Assembly (NCBI GenBank): GCA_038025085.1 | Contig: CM076141.1 | Coordinates: 11,596,001 to 11,660,000, forward strand | Length of the DNA: 64,000 nucleotides | Source: Tetragonia tetragonoides | Taxonomy: Eukaryota; Streptophyta; Magnoliopsida; Caryophyllales; Aizoaceae | Direction of reading: 5' to 3' | In this document: in pieces, positions 36,997 through 48,937 of the stretch | How positions within the stretch are numbered: the stretch's first letter is position 1 | Layout: each line of letters starts with the position of its first letter | Made by a program: the position numbers and the translations under genes | Notes under the pieces: model-generated | What the model was told of the DNA's origin: nothing | The model's input: only the letters and a program-made list of their open reading frames with translations | The model's database searches: none

Positions 36997-37472
36997 ATAA
37001 CAATTCATCATTCTTGGCTCATGATCGTCCTCGTAACATGACGAGTATTGGTTCATTGGGTCATTCCCACTATTGTGAAGAAGTACACTTGATCAGAAAC
37101 TGGCCGGCCCACTAGGCCCAAATGAGTTACAAAATTGGTTACAAGTTGGATAATGGGCTGTGTTGGCAGCATGACGAGCAATGTACTCACATTTGTTGTG
37201 GTGGTGGTTGATGTGGGCTCAAGAGGCCCATGTGGTGGCGCTACTGGTGGTTTTCGACGAAGATGAGGGGCGGCATTGGCGAGAAGGCATTGATGAGTAG
37301 AGAGGATTCTGATGCTCTTTTAGTTTTTCTTGCTGCAATCCTCTCTGTTTTATGGGCATTTTGATGGCCTCCTAATGCTTGTGAGGTGCATAATTTTCTT
37401 GAGCAGAACAAAAATGTCTAAAATATGTGTTCCACATACATTGTTGGTAATTCCAGCCTCTTGTGAATCCAT
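36997..37472 (-). pseudogene. Degraded inverted paralogue of the C2H2 zinc-finger gene
   Basis: Read on the minus strand from an ATG at 37472, the sequence follows the gene at 16452 block by block. The shared blocks are the CACAAGAGG start, GGAATTACCAACAAT, TTGTTCTGCTCAAG, CACCTCACAAGCATTAGGAGG, CATCAAAATGCCCA, GAGAGGATTGCAGCAAGAAAA, the His/Pro-rich part, GGGCCTAGTGGGCC and AACCAATACTCGTCATG. It has stops (TAG before the finger, another after ENHQ) and loses the 3' end with the EAR motif near 36997. Across the finger core the codons stay in one frame ([13 protein letters not shown]), unlike the + strand copy. A MULE is inserted 13 bp upstream of the start codon. Confidence 0.85.
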
Positions 37473-37476
37473 CATC

Positions 37477-37485
37477 CATTCATCC
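37477..37485. repeat. 9-bp target-site duplication of the MULE, left copy
   Basis: CATTCATCC is repeated exactly at 47047-47055, on the far side of the element. Confidence 0.95.
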
Positions 37486-37690
37486 GTGTGATTTCCTCAA
37501 ATATACATCATTCACAAACTAATTTCCAAATTAGCTTCGGTTCAAAACTATTTCCCCACATATACACCGCGTAGGATCGGACTGTGGCCTGGAAGCGAAT
37601 TTAATTTTTTTTTTATAGCGAAAGGCAAAGCCGCTGTGGGCCAGCGCGGCTCTTAAATAAGCCGCTGTCGCCCACAACGGCTTTTGGAAG
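37486..37690. repeat. Left terminal inverted repeat of the MULE
   Basis: Matches the reverse complement of the right end from GTGTGATTT inward through the GGATCGGACTGTGGCCTGG block and the AAAGGCAAAGCC block. After that it contains alternating GCCGCTGT and ACAGCGGC motifs able to form hairpins. Confidence 0.9.
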
Positions 37691-38125
37691 CAGCTCTCCG
37701 CCACAGCGGCTTTTGCTGTGGCATTTTACCAGCGGTTTTCTTTGTTAATTTTCCCCACATTTTCTCTGTAGACATATCAACCTGCATAACCAAATACTGA
37801 AGCAGCAAAAAATCCAGACGCCGCTCAACCAACAGTTCATCCAAATTTATATTCCATTGAAAAAATAAACTGATAGTTGATCCAAATTACACATCTCTAA
37901 AAGATTTCATTAATCACCAACATAATGTCAATACAAGCCAAAGTTGAGTTAACATAACTCAAATCACCCAAAGAAAATACAACCAACACTACTCCTGCTT
38001 ACACCCATAGCAAACAAAACAGTAGCTCACACCTAAACAACATTAGCAGTACAAAACCTATGAGCAACACCATTACAGTAGCTATGAACCAGCAATAACA
38101 CCATCACAACAGCAGAACCAAACCT

Positions 38126-41100
38126 CTATGGAACTCCATCTCGTCGCATGCTCTCCTCGATCCTCAAAGAAGGTGGAGACTCTATGATAGTTGACAATGA
38201 TTGCACTGAGGATGTCATGGTAGAGCTCAAAGTAGATTTAATTGTCCGAGGTCGTCGCCTAAATGTCAAAATGGGAGAAGTTTTGGTAAAAGGAGATGCA
38301 GATACCGGTGGGGTGGGAGTAATTGGAGGGGCAGGGCTAGGGGAAAGGGAAGGAAATTCAGGCATATCCACAGGCATTTCTGGAAGCGTAGACCATGGTT
38401 GAATAGGCATAAGTGGAAGAGTAGGCCGAGGCAGGGGTCGTGGAGGAGTAGGCCGAGGCAAGGCTCGTGGAGTAGGTCTAGGCAAAGGCTGTGGAGGAGC
38501 TTGAGGCAAAGGTCGTGGAGAAGGTTGAAGTGGAGGTGGAGTAAGTATTTGGGAGTATGAGAAGGTGAAATTTGAACTGATGGTGTAGGAGAAGGTGAAA
38601 TTTGAACAGATGGTGTAGGAGAAGGTGAAATTTGAACCGATGGTGGTCGTTCTAGATGTCGATCTGCAGGTGGAGACTCAATAAGATGTCGACTACCAGC
38701 TGTATTTAGACATTGGTTGCAATACATCGCTATGTTGCCAAGTAAAGATCGTACATTTGGAGGATACTCCGCACCAGTTTGATCTAACTCACCTTGACAT
38801 TTCTTTGCTATGGTGGCTATACCGTTGGTCTACATAAGACGTAAAGCAAAATCAATAAAATGAAGTTGTTAGAAAAAATAAATGCAGATTATTATACTTA
38901 CCAGCACACGCAATTGAGCATAACCAGGTTGATACTCAGTTGGAGATGATGGTAATAACGGAGTAATAAAGCGACGTGTAATTCCTCTATACCATATCAT
39001 ATAAGGATCATTATACTCCATCTGTCCACGAAATAAATCACCAGTAACAACACTCTGAAGACAGCTATCCCACTCAGAAACATAGACACGATGATGTTTG
39101 GCCCAATCCATCTTGTTCTTTCCACGACGATCTGTTTTATGCAACTGAAGACCAGTGTCACATGGCATAGGAACCAACTGCCGAAGACCAAATTGACGCA
39201 TAACACGATCAGGCAAATGCATCTCAACAATGTCAAAACATATGAGTGGGGCCCTGACACGCCACACAGTGTCATCTACCTCCGGCAGTGACTCCAAGAT
39301 TTGAGAAGTATATGGCTCCCATATAAACTACAAAGTAAAAAATTAATTGCTCATTTAGAAAAAAAAAATTTCAATTCACCTGCAATTACACCATGATATC
39401 ATTCAGACACAAACAAATAAACACACAGAAACTAAACATCAATCTCAACATCACAGGAAAATAATTATATGTTCAATTAACAACTGACTAAAAAGACTAA
39501 AGATAATTACATATAAACCTAGCTAAAGCAACACTCAAATGAGATAAACCTGATCATCACGCTGATGGTCCAGTGCGTCTCTATAATATGCAAGTCCTTT
39601 TGGCAAGTCAGCCCTCTGAAGTGATCTTCGAAGCCACCTGTCATCATGCAATAAAAAAAAATTACAGCTTAAAGTAAATTTTCTAAACAGTAAGAGTACA
39701 TATGAAGTTATCATATACCTGCATCCTAAAGGATCACGATCAGGCTGATACTGCTCATTTGGTTCTATATCCGGGTCTATATGAGAGCCGAGAACTGGTC
39801 TACCAATAGGAATGCGCTCCCAAGCCCACAACTATCCAAAGACAAATATATCAAACACAAACTCATATACACCTCACATGGGAATAAGCTAGTCAGTGTA
39901 TTACCTGTAAGAGTATCAAAGGTCCAGCAATATCCTTCACACCTCGTTTAGACGCCCGACAAAGGTGGCGATACATAAAGGCAAGTGTCGCACCCCCCCA
40001 GCTGTACTCTGATGCTTTCCTAAAATCCCGAAGCAACGGCAAATAGATGACCTGAATCTCATTGCCTGACTTATCAGCAAATAAAATCGCTCCCATCAAT
40101 GCAAGGATATATGCTCTAGCATGATACTGAATAATGGCATCATTTGCATCCGGTGGGAGAACACTGAAGGTTTCTATAAGCCAACCAATGTTTAGAGCAG
40201 ATCCTGAAAGCATCCCCATTGCTATTATATATCCTAACAACTCCTCTACCAACCCAAACCAATTATGATCGGCAGTCCCTGTCACTGGATAGCCATGCAC
40301 TGGCAAGCGCAGCAAGACTGCTACATCTTGTAAAGTTATGGTGGCCTCACCAACAGCAAGGTGAAATGTATGAGTCTCTTGACGCCACCTCTCTACTAGA
40401 GCGGTAATAAGTCCCCTATCTAAAGGTAAAAAACACAACCTATGTAAGCCATAGAAACCGGCTTCTCTAACATAATCTAAGACACGACTATCTTTTTCTC
40501 CCCAATCTTGCAAAGCCTTCAAGTGTTGCCTGCAGTTTAAAGGTGTTGAAACCTGTAAAACCAATAAATAGTTCAACAAATGAGTATCCTATACAATTAA
40601 ATATACCTCTTGAACATAGTTTCTTTCTAGATTAAATAGGCAAATGTCAAATAGTATAAGGAAATCCATAGAGGCTGACCAGTTGTGTAGTTGCAATTTT
40701 GTTGAAGTGTATACATGTATGTAAACTAAAAGATTTTATACAATCCATCCCATTCTAGATTACAAAACAAACATATAAGTCATCTATTCTTCACTTTGCA
40801 GTTCATTCTCCCCATTGAGTCATACAACTCTGCATGAATTTCTTCTGTTTTTGACAGGGGACTGCAAGAAATTGGATTAAGAAAAAAAAAACTTATGATA
40901 GAATCTATATATGTAGGAAGTAGTATCCTATACAATTATTGGATCCCAAGAATACTGAGATGCAAATTAAATTTTGGACTAAAACAATGAATGTATGCAT
41001 ACTAAAGAAAGTTACTTGTTCATTCAACTCAGGTATCCCAGCCCAATAAAAGGTGCAGTGTCCAAGACAATACCAGTAAGAATGTGCATAAAAAATGGAC

Positions 41101-41474
41101 ATGCTTCCTAGGGTGCAGTGGTTCGAGTAAGATGGTGCATTTGACAGGATACTGTGCTGTTCAACAGACAGCATATCAGAGAAAAAAAATTCAGCCTCAT
41201 CAGCTTCTCAGTCTCTTATCTCACCAGTATACTGAGGTATATATACAGGAAAGAGAGCCAAAAGCATAGTAACCAGGTTGATAACATGTACTAACCAGAC
41301 TAAATGATCTAGCAACAACAACAACAACAACAACCCAGTAAGTGTCCCGCCTAGGGCGGGGTCTGGGGAGGTCCAGATGTACGCAGTCTTACCCCTAACT
41401 AGTCGCCTAGAAGAGAGACTGTTTCCGAAAGACCCACAGAAACCTTTTTTTTTTTCGAAAATGCATTTGAAAAC

Positions 41475-41530
<56 letters not shown>

Positions 41531-43210
41531 CAGTAAAGAATGATCAAAAGGGCAAGGGAAGTAAGTCAGTAAACATACTAACACAAGATTCTACTTACTG
41601 AGCAACATAAATTGAAGGAGATGCTACAGGCTATAAACAAACTGAATCAACCTCTAGTACTAGCCAATGCACAACCCTAATCTAACGCGGATCCTCTACA
41701 CGGATCCTGCTACGCCATACTCTCCTATCTAGGACCAAGTCCTCGGTAAGATCTAGACGGGTCAAATCCTGCCTGATTACCTCTTCCCAAGTCTTCTTCG
41801 AGCGTCCTCGTCTTCGTTTACAATCTCTAAGTGTAATTCTCTCACACCTTCTCACCGGTGCATCACGATGTCTCCTCCTCACATGCCCAAGCCACCTAAG
41901 CCTTGTTTCTCGCATCTTGTTGTCGATATCGGTCACTCCCACCTTGCCTCTCAACACTTCGTTCCTAATTCTATCTCTTCTTGTAGAGTTGCACATCCAA
42001 CGAAGCATCCTCATCTCGGTCACCCGCATCTTCTGCACATGCACCTGCCTCACCGGCCAACACTCCGCCCCATATAGCATAGCTGGCCTGATGGCTGTAC
42101 AATAAAATTTGCCTTTAAGTTTTAGTGGGATTTTTCTGTCACATAGAACTCCCATTGCACTCCTCCACTTTAGCCACCCTGTTCTGATACGATGAGTCAC
42201 GTCATCGTCAATCTCGTCGTTGCCCTGTATGATTGAACCGAGATATTTGAAACAATCCTTCTTCGGTACCACCTCCGTACCAATCTTAATCTCCATATCC
42301 GAGGCAACCCCATCTCTTGTGAATTTGCCTTCCAAGTACTCGGTCTTTGTCCTACTTAGCTTGAATCCCTTTGACTCTAGTGTGTCCCGTGAAAGTTCCA
42401 ATTTGGCGTTAACACCTTCTGTAGTCTCGTCTATCAGAACAATGTCGTCGGCAAACAACATACACCAAGGCACATCCCCCTGGATAGTCTTAGTGAGCTC
42501 ATCCATGACGGTTGCGAATAAAAAGGGACTCAACGATGACCCTTGATGTAACCCAATATCTATAGAAAATTGCTCAGTTTCCCCTCCTGTAGTCCTGACC
42601 CTAGTCCTCACTCCTTCATACATATCCTTAATCACTCGGATATAGGCGACTGGAACCCCCTTGGCTTCCAAGCACCTCCACAAAACTTCTCTGGGTACCC
42701 TGTCATACGCCTTCTCCAAATCAATGAAAACCATGTGCAAGTCCCTTTGTCTCTCTCTGTAGTGCTCCATAGAACGTCTAATCAGATGAATCGCTTCCGT
42801 TGTTGACCTCCCTGGCATGAAACCGAATTGGTTCTCCGAGATTAGAGTACTCTTCCTTAGTCTCTTCTCAATCACTCTCTCCCATAGCTTCATGGTGTGA
42901 CTGAGTAGCTTAATACCCCTATAGTTGTTGCAGTTTTGGATATCTCCTTTGTTCTTGTATAGAGGAATCAATGTGCTGAGTCGCCACTCCTCCGGCATCC
43001 TTGCGGATTTAAGGATCACGTTGAAAAGCCTAACTAACCACAATAGACCTTCTTCCCCCAAACTCTTCCATACCTCTATGGGTATCTCATCTGGTCCATA
43101 AGAAACAGAAAGCACATTACCTGACCACTCCACACATCTTGACTTTTGTGGTGTTGTTGTAATGTAAGAACGGATGGATCATGAGGTCCCGGATCCACCG
43201 TTAACTCCAT
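38126..43210 (-). CDS. Plant mobile domain (PMD / MAIN-like) protein inside the MULE; frameshifted in its tail
   Basis: Six exons are readable on the minus strand: 43121-43210, 39905-40552, 39719-39831, 39550-39637, 38902-39327 and 38126-38829. All have GT-AG borders and compatible phases. The protein opens [18 protein letters not shown]. It has the PMD core [45 protein letters not shown] and, later, [21 protein letters not shown] and RQFGLRQ. In plants this domain occurs in MAIN/MAIL proteins, which associate with PP7-type phosphatases, and in transposons. The tail is Pro/Ser-rich, with a tandem [14 protein letters not shown] repeat. A one-base frame change near 38547 separates the repeat from the rest of the proline-rich end. 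Whether the transposon uses this protein or it was captured from the host cannot be told here. Confidence 0.8.
41313..43099 (-). mobile_element. 5'-truncated RTE-type LINE in intron 1 of the PMD gene
   Basis: An open frame reaching the stop at 41682 encodes the C-terminal half of a plant RTE reverse transcriptase. Visible motifs are [57 protein letters not shown] and the catalytic FADD. The first roughly 11 codons of that frame belong to the PMD exon edge and intron, so the 5' junction is near 43097-43100, about 20 bp inside the intron. The 3' UTR has a 51-base T run (poly-A on the coding strand, 41476-41526) and a GGTAAGACTGCGTAC block. It ends in (GTT)n at 41313, as RTE elements do. The retained half is free of stops. 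Confidence 0.85.
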
Positions 43211-43351
43211 GAAATCTACAAAAAGAAACTAATTTATGAATTCTCCAAAACATACAAGAAATTAATTTATGAATTCTCCATGTAACCAGAATATATGAAT
43301 TACAAGAGAACATATATTAAAAATAAATAAATATGTATATAGTATATAAGT

Positions 43352-45826
43352 TTACCCAGAATTGACATCATTCCTCACTCTTTTATGACAAGTCTTCCTA
43401 TTGTGGTCCTTATTTCCACACAAACCACATGTCACCTTTCCACGAGGGTTCTCATCCATCTTATTTCGAAGCCTCTTTGATTTTGGTCGCCCTTTACCTC
43501 GCTTCATGCTATTGTCAGCAATAACAGTTGGTACTGTATAAGGTGTCCAGTAGGCTTTATCGGGAATGGGCTCAAAGTCTGGCTTGTATGTTTCATAGTA
43601 CTCGATTGAAGAGAAGAATGAGTCTATGAATTTAGCCGGTGACAAGCTATATTCTCTGCAAACAGCAAGTACATGAGAGCATGGGAACTTGTATAACTGG
43701 AGCTTCTTGCAGGTGCAAGTCCTTTGCTGGAAGTTCACAATATGAGTATGACTACCTTTATGCTCCCTACCTCCTTGGCCAGTGGTGACTTTATATTTCC
43801 CAATTTGGTGATTGTAAGCATCTATAGTGTGGTGTGCTGCTTTGGCCATGTTGTTTTGCAGCAAATTAGTCAATTTTTCACTATATGCATGCTGTTCATG
43901 AAGTCTTTTCAAGGCTCATCCACGTCTTTCAACAAAATAAGCATTCACCCTATAGAATGAGCACTTCACAAGGGCTGTGATTGGTAGAAAACGTGCTCCC
44001 TTCAACACACTATTGAATCCTTCAGACAAGTTAGTCGTTATGATGCCATACCTTCTCCCACCATCATGACAAAGGGACCACATACACAAGGGAATATCAG
44101 AAAGATATTTATGAGCAGTAGCATTCATTTCACTTGTTTTCTTGAATCCAGCATCAAATTTCTTATCTTGGTGTTGCTCAGCTGACCAACCAAAGAGGTT
44201 TCTCAAGTGATTATCCTTGTGTCGAGTATTTAAGTTGGAGGCAAGATGGCGCAAACATAGTCTATGATGGGCATATGGCTCATGCCACTCACCATAGGGA
44301 TCGTTCATAGTGGACATGATATCCGGATGTCGATCTGAAATAACACAAAGATCATGTCTTTGAGTGACATATAATCTTATGCACGCCATAAACCAAGACC
44401 AACTACTTCCATTCTCCCCTTCAACAATGGCGAATGCAAGTGGGAACAATTGTGTATTAGCATCACAACCCATTGCAATAAGGAGAGTCCCCTTGTACTT
44501 GCCATATAAATGGGTTCCATCAATACTAATAAGGAGACGACAATGTTTAAACCCCTTAATAGAAGGTCCAAAAGCCCAAAACACCCTTCCAAATATCTCA
44601 ACAGATGGGTTGGTTGTCGGCTTGTTAGCAAAATGTACAATAGTCCCAAGATTTGCTTCTTTCATTGCTTGCATGAAACGAGGAAGGTCTTCAAAGGATC
44701 TCTCCCAATCACCAAATATATGAGCAATTGCTAGTTGTTTCGCTAGCCAAGCCTTCTTGTATGAGATGGTATACTTAAAACGTTCTTGTATTACCTCTAT
44801 CATGGCACGAACTTTAATAGAGGTGTCTGCACGCACAAGATCCTTAATTTTATGGCTAATAAATTCTGAACCCAGCTGAAAATGATCCTTGGGAACAGAG
44901 TCACTAACACAAGAGGGTGCGTGTGGGCCTTTGTAAACACTGATTCTGAAAGCATCCGAGAATTTGCTTTTACTTGCATGAAGCCACCAATGGCATGGTG
45001 GATCCCTATTACATACAAGTGTCACTGAATCTTCACTAGATCGCTTGACTTTGAAACCCTGGTTCCTCATTATGGAATATACTTTTACCACATCCTTCAG
45101 CACCGTCTTATTATCAAATTCATGACCAGAGCGAAATTCATCGCCCTCTTTAAATACATATTTAGCCGTCCAACTCCTCCAAGAATTAACAAAAGATTCA
45201 TTAATAGGAGTGACGTTAGCAAAGTCTGGAATAGGAGCACCAGAACCAACATCAACCTGCTCATCTCCAGAGCCATCCCCTTCAATGTCTTCACTCCTCG
45301 GAGAATCAGGTTCACTATCATACCCAACATCATTCATATCCCCCAACATGTGGTGCTCACCACCACGATTGAAAGAACACAAGTTTTGTTCCACAAAGTA
45401 TTGATCATCGATGAGCATTCTAGTAAAAGACCCGCTAAATGGTGGGTTTTCCATTGTTGAGGAACTAGGATATGATGGTAAGCTTAGATTAATACACTTT
45501 TCAATTGGTATCACATCAGCATACAACTCCATCGATGGTGTCAATGAGTGTCTTACACTAGCCCAAAAAGCACTTAATGAGTTGTCATTTTCCAGTGGTA
45601 TTACTTTTACACATCCAAGAGTCTTATATTTCATTTTCACCTTCAATTCAGAACTACTTGGATCAAGCTCCATACTCTCATATATCTTTTTGAGTAACTC
45701 ACTAAAACACATCTGACTATCGGCAAGCACAAAACAGAACCTTCCACCATTATAACTAACATCTCCATCCTTTTCAATAATATCTCCGCCATAATAACAT
45801 ATAATAGGGTAACATGAGTATTCCAT
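43352..45826 (-). CDS. MULE transposase (mudrA type) with one internal TGA
   Basis: Catalyses cut-and-paste transposition. The start is set at 45826 (MEYSCYPIICYYGG), because upstream codons to 45901 show no family similarity. In order it has an N-terminal MuDR region, an acidic linker, a transposase zinc-binding region (FRSGHEFDNKTVLKDVVKVY), and an RNase H-like DDE core. That core includes SIDGTHLYGKYKG (first Asp), ISDRHPDIM (second Asp) and NLSEGFNSVLKGAR (Glu). A SWIM finger (CTCKKLQLYKFPCSHVLAVC) and a CCHC knuckle (CGLCGNKDHNRKTC) close it. The whole 824-codon frame is continuous except for one TGA at 43916-43918, between VERRG and ALKRLHEQ. A single base change accounts for it. The product would lack SWIM and knuckle. 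Confidence 0.88.
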
Positions 45827-46814
45827 CTTCCTTGTTCCATGCAAAGATATCAAATTTATTAAACCAAAACAACAATAATAATCACAATTTATGAGTAGCA
45901 TATAATTATATGGAGTAACTGTTTATTAGGTAACAAAATTGAAATAAAAGTTGCAACTGATTCAATGGATTAAACATTACATAACAAATTCACCCCCAAT
46001 TTATGAATGAAATTATTTTAATCACTATCAAATGAAACTACAGTACGTACCATGTAATTAGAAATACTATGAAAATTCAGAACTAAATAATCTGAATGCA
46101 ATAACAGAGATTGGCAAATTGGCAAATTGACTCTTTCTCCCCAATCAGAATGCAATAACTAAATAATCAGAATGCAATAACAGAGAATGCAATAACTATG
46201 AAAATTCAGAACTAAATAATCAGAATGCAATGATCAGAGCTTTTTGATTGTTAGTCTGGTGTTTACCTGCATTGCCCAATTTTTATGTGACTGAACAATA
46301 TAACTGTACAAAAGGCTATCCATGAATTTTGGAACGAAAGTTTTCTTCAAAATTGTGACTTATTGTACCTCAGCAAAAAACAGAGAAATAACCAAAACTG
46401 ACAAAAAGAAAACACGAGACACAGACTAAAGCAAAAAACTAACAAAATAGCATAATCTCAAAATTAGGGTTCTATTCATCACAAATTATAGCCCGATTCA
46501 AATAAAGACTCAACCTTTGGCAAAATCTAGAACTAAACGCATGAAATTAGGGTAAAGAATTACCTTTTCTCAAACTTCCCCTAAAATATTAGGGTTTCAA
46601 CAAATTTTGGGTTGCCGACTGTAGAATGACCGCACGGCGAGGATGACCGGCGACGCTGACGATGAGCCTGACCACGAGAGGACTGAGCACACGGCGGGGG
46701 AAGGGGGTAGCAGCGAACGCGGGGGAGGGAGAGCAGGGTAGTGTGAGGAATGATCGCGGGGGTGAGAGTGATTCGAATAGTCACAGAGGTATTGTATATT
46801 GAAAAAATAGAAGG

Positions 46815-47046
46815 AAAATGAACCGATGTGGGCGACAGCGGCTTATTTAAGAGCCGCGCTGGCCCACAACGGCTTACTTAAGCCGCTGTGGCCCACAGTG
46901 GCTTTGCCTTTCGCTATAAAAAAAAATTTAAACTCGCTTCCAGGCCACAGTCCGATCCTACGTGGTGTATATGTGGGGAAATAGTTTTGAACCGAAACTA
47001 ATTTGGAAATTAGTTTGTGAATGATGTATATTTGAGGAAATCACAC
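46815..47046. repeat. Right terminal inverted repeat of the MULE
   Basis: The mirror of the left end, with one additional GCCACTGTGGGCCACAGCGG-type unit of about 29 bp. The transposase promoter should lie just inside it. Confidence 0.88.
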
Positions 47047-47053
47047 CATTCAT

Positions 47054-47055
<2 letters not shown>

Positions 47056-47093
<38 letters not shown>

Positions 47094-48937
47094 GAAGACA
47101 ATATATATTTCAGTAGTTCTATACTTCTGACTTTAGCACTGCCACTATTTTTGGCTTCTAATTAATATTAAAGGAAAGACATTAATTATAACAACAACAA
47201 TAACGTAAATATTATTAAAAATATATTTTACATAATGTCTAGGAATCAAAAGAGTAAGAGAAACTCCACTTCGCATCGTAAAAAAGAATGAAAAGATATA
47301 CTCTACTAATTAGGAGTATCGTCTCTCTATCTGTGAGATTCATGGCACGATTCTTGTTAATTTTTGTGTCTACTCTAAAATAATAATGAAACCATATAAT
47401 GGTCTAAGGTACATGATTTGGAATAGTAAATTAATCGCAATGTTTGCCAAAGAGCATCTCGGAGCACATTTTGTGTCTACTATTGAGTGTCATTAGTTTT
47501 AAATTAGTTATAAATGTTTCAAAATTGTTTGGTTAAGTAATACATTTGCTCAAAAAAAGAAAAAAGAAAAAGAAAAGAAGAAACCGGCTAACACAACTTT
47601 TTTAAGTGTGTCACCTAGTCTGGGATTCGATCAAAGCCCAATAAGGGTCCAATATGCAATCCAATTTATTGATCAAATTGTTGAACATGTCTTGCTACGG
47701 CTGCTACGGCCGAGTAGGGCCTTGTTGTAATTTTGTTTTTCTAATTTTATCTCTTTTTTTTAAAATCACAAGGATGCATGTAGTATCCTACAAATCACAT
47801 ATGTTGGCTAAGCAAGGCAACCCGTCTTTGAAGGGCTAACGGGTTCAAACAAAGAAGGAAATCCTCCCTGCAAAGAAAGGTAGAGGAAGAAATACTCTCT
47901 CTACGAACATAAGGCCGGATTCAATTCCTTGACCACTGGGTTTTAACAGTGGGATCTATCACTTGCGCTGAACTTGTTGTTAAGGAAATCATCAATATAT
48001 GTATTTATTTGGCGACTACAGGTAGTCTACATCTACCTGTATTTTGTATGTGATAGTTTGCATGATTATTATGTGATATCCATAACGAAAGGCTGAGAGC
48101 ACAAATGAAAAAGATTTACTCTACCAAGTCGATCCCCAACTATTATATCTGTTTGGCTCGTATAGTCGTATTATAGTACTCGTATTAATGACTATCCAAG
48201 TCAGAGAAAATAAGAGTCAAGGATCTTACCTATATTATGCATAAATTGTGCCTTCAAAAGAGATTAAGAGTAGATGTGCACGCACGTATACCATATACGT
48301 AATCTTCTAATTTGAGTTTACAATCAGCATGCATGTCCTGGCCTCATATGCACTATATTTCTTATGAGTACAAATTAAAGATGCTAGTACATTCAAGTGA
48401 AATAGTTTTTGGGTTTAAAGTCTAAGATTTGGGTTCAGTCTTATACTTGAATTAATGACAAAATAATTAATGATAATTATGTGTTCTGAAGTACTGTTAT
48501 AAACTGAATTGAATAGAACATTACTAAATTCAACTGAACTGGTAATAACCTGTAGAAATTAAAAGTTAGTTGGAATTAACTCAAAGCCATACAATTTTTG
48601 AAGTCTCGGAATTGATGAATTCCAAATGAGTCCCAAACCATATTTATTTGAAATTTATATTTCTCCTTTGGGCAACCTTCCCTTCTTTCTCCTAGTGTAT
48701 GTAAAACTCAAATAGGATTTTATGATTGAAAAGAGTTTAAATGATTTGATGGTACTACTCATATTATCAGATGCATTTTATTTAATGGATCCCAACCTAA
48801 ACACCTTCAAAGTTAAACGTGCGAGTGAGTACAAGCAAAGCATGCTCAAAAGACTGATTCTGATTTGTAGGGCCAGTTCTCAGTCATGAAAATATTTTTA
48901 GGTGACACCAGGTGTCCAGTAAAATCGAGCCGCTACG
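47056..48937. other. Intergenic region between the MULE and the CACTA element
   Basis: No gene recognised. It holds a TA tract (about 47059-47090), a possible tRNA-derived SINE trace near 47620-47950 (GGGATTCGATC and GGGTTCAAAC motifs), and the duplicate segment at 48050-48450. Confidence 0.4.
48050..48450 (+). repeat. Dispersed duplicate, copy 2 (partner at 17610-18075)
   Basis: Carries the same ordered blocks as the partner, in the same orientation, with indels (see that entry). Confidence 0.65.

Larger units (their letters stand above)
37486..47046 (-). mobile_element. Mutator-like element (MULE) carrying a mudrA transposase and a plant mobile domain gene
   Basis: This 9561 bp element is bounded by a perfect 9-bp duplication CATTCATCC, the length typical of Mutator elements. 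Long terminal inverted repeats (about 200 bp) begin GTGTGATTTCCTCAAATAT at both ends and match almost throughout. The right copy has about 29 extra bases from an added unit of the GCGGCTTAAGTAAGCCG type. The order on the minus strand is a mudrA-type transposase (45826-43352) then a PMD gene (43210-38126). An RTE LINE is nested in between, in the first PMD intron. The transposase has one internal stop, so movement would now need help from another copy. Confidence 0.92.

Noticed and set aside
38148..38402. Forward-strand frame opposite the PMD tail
   Set aside because: A shadow of the proline-rich exon on the other strand, with no domain or promoter.
43916..43918. TGA in the MULE transposase as a recoded (selenocysteine or readthrough) codon
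   Set aside because: Flowering plants do not use selenocysteine, and no readthrough context is evident. A simple nonsense mutation is enough.
44364..44734. Forward-strand frames opposite the MULE transposase
   Set aside because: Antisense shadows of the conserved DDE region.
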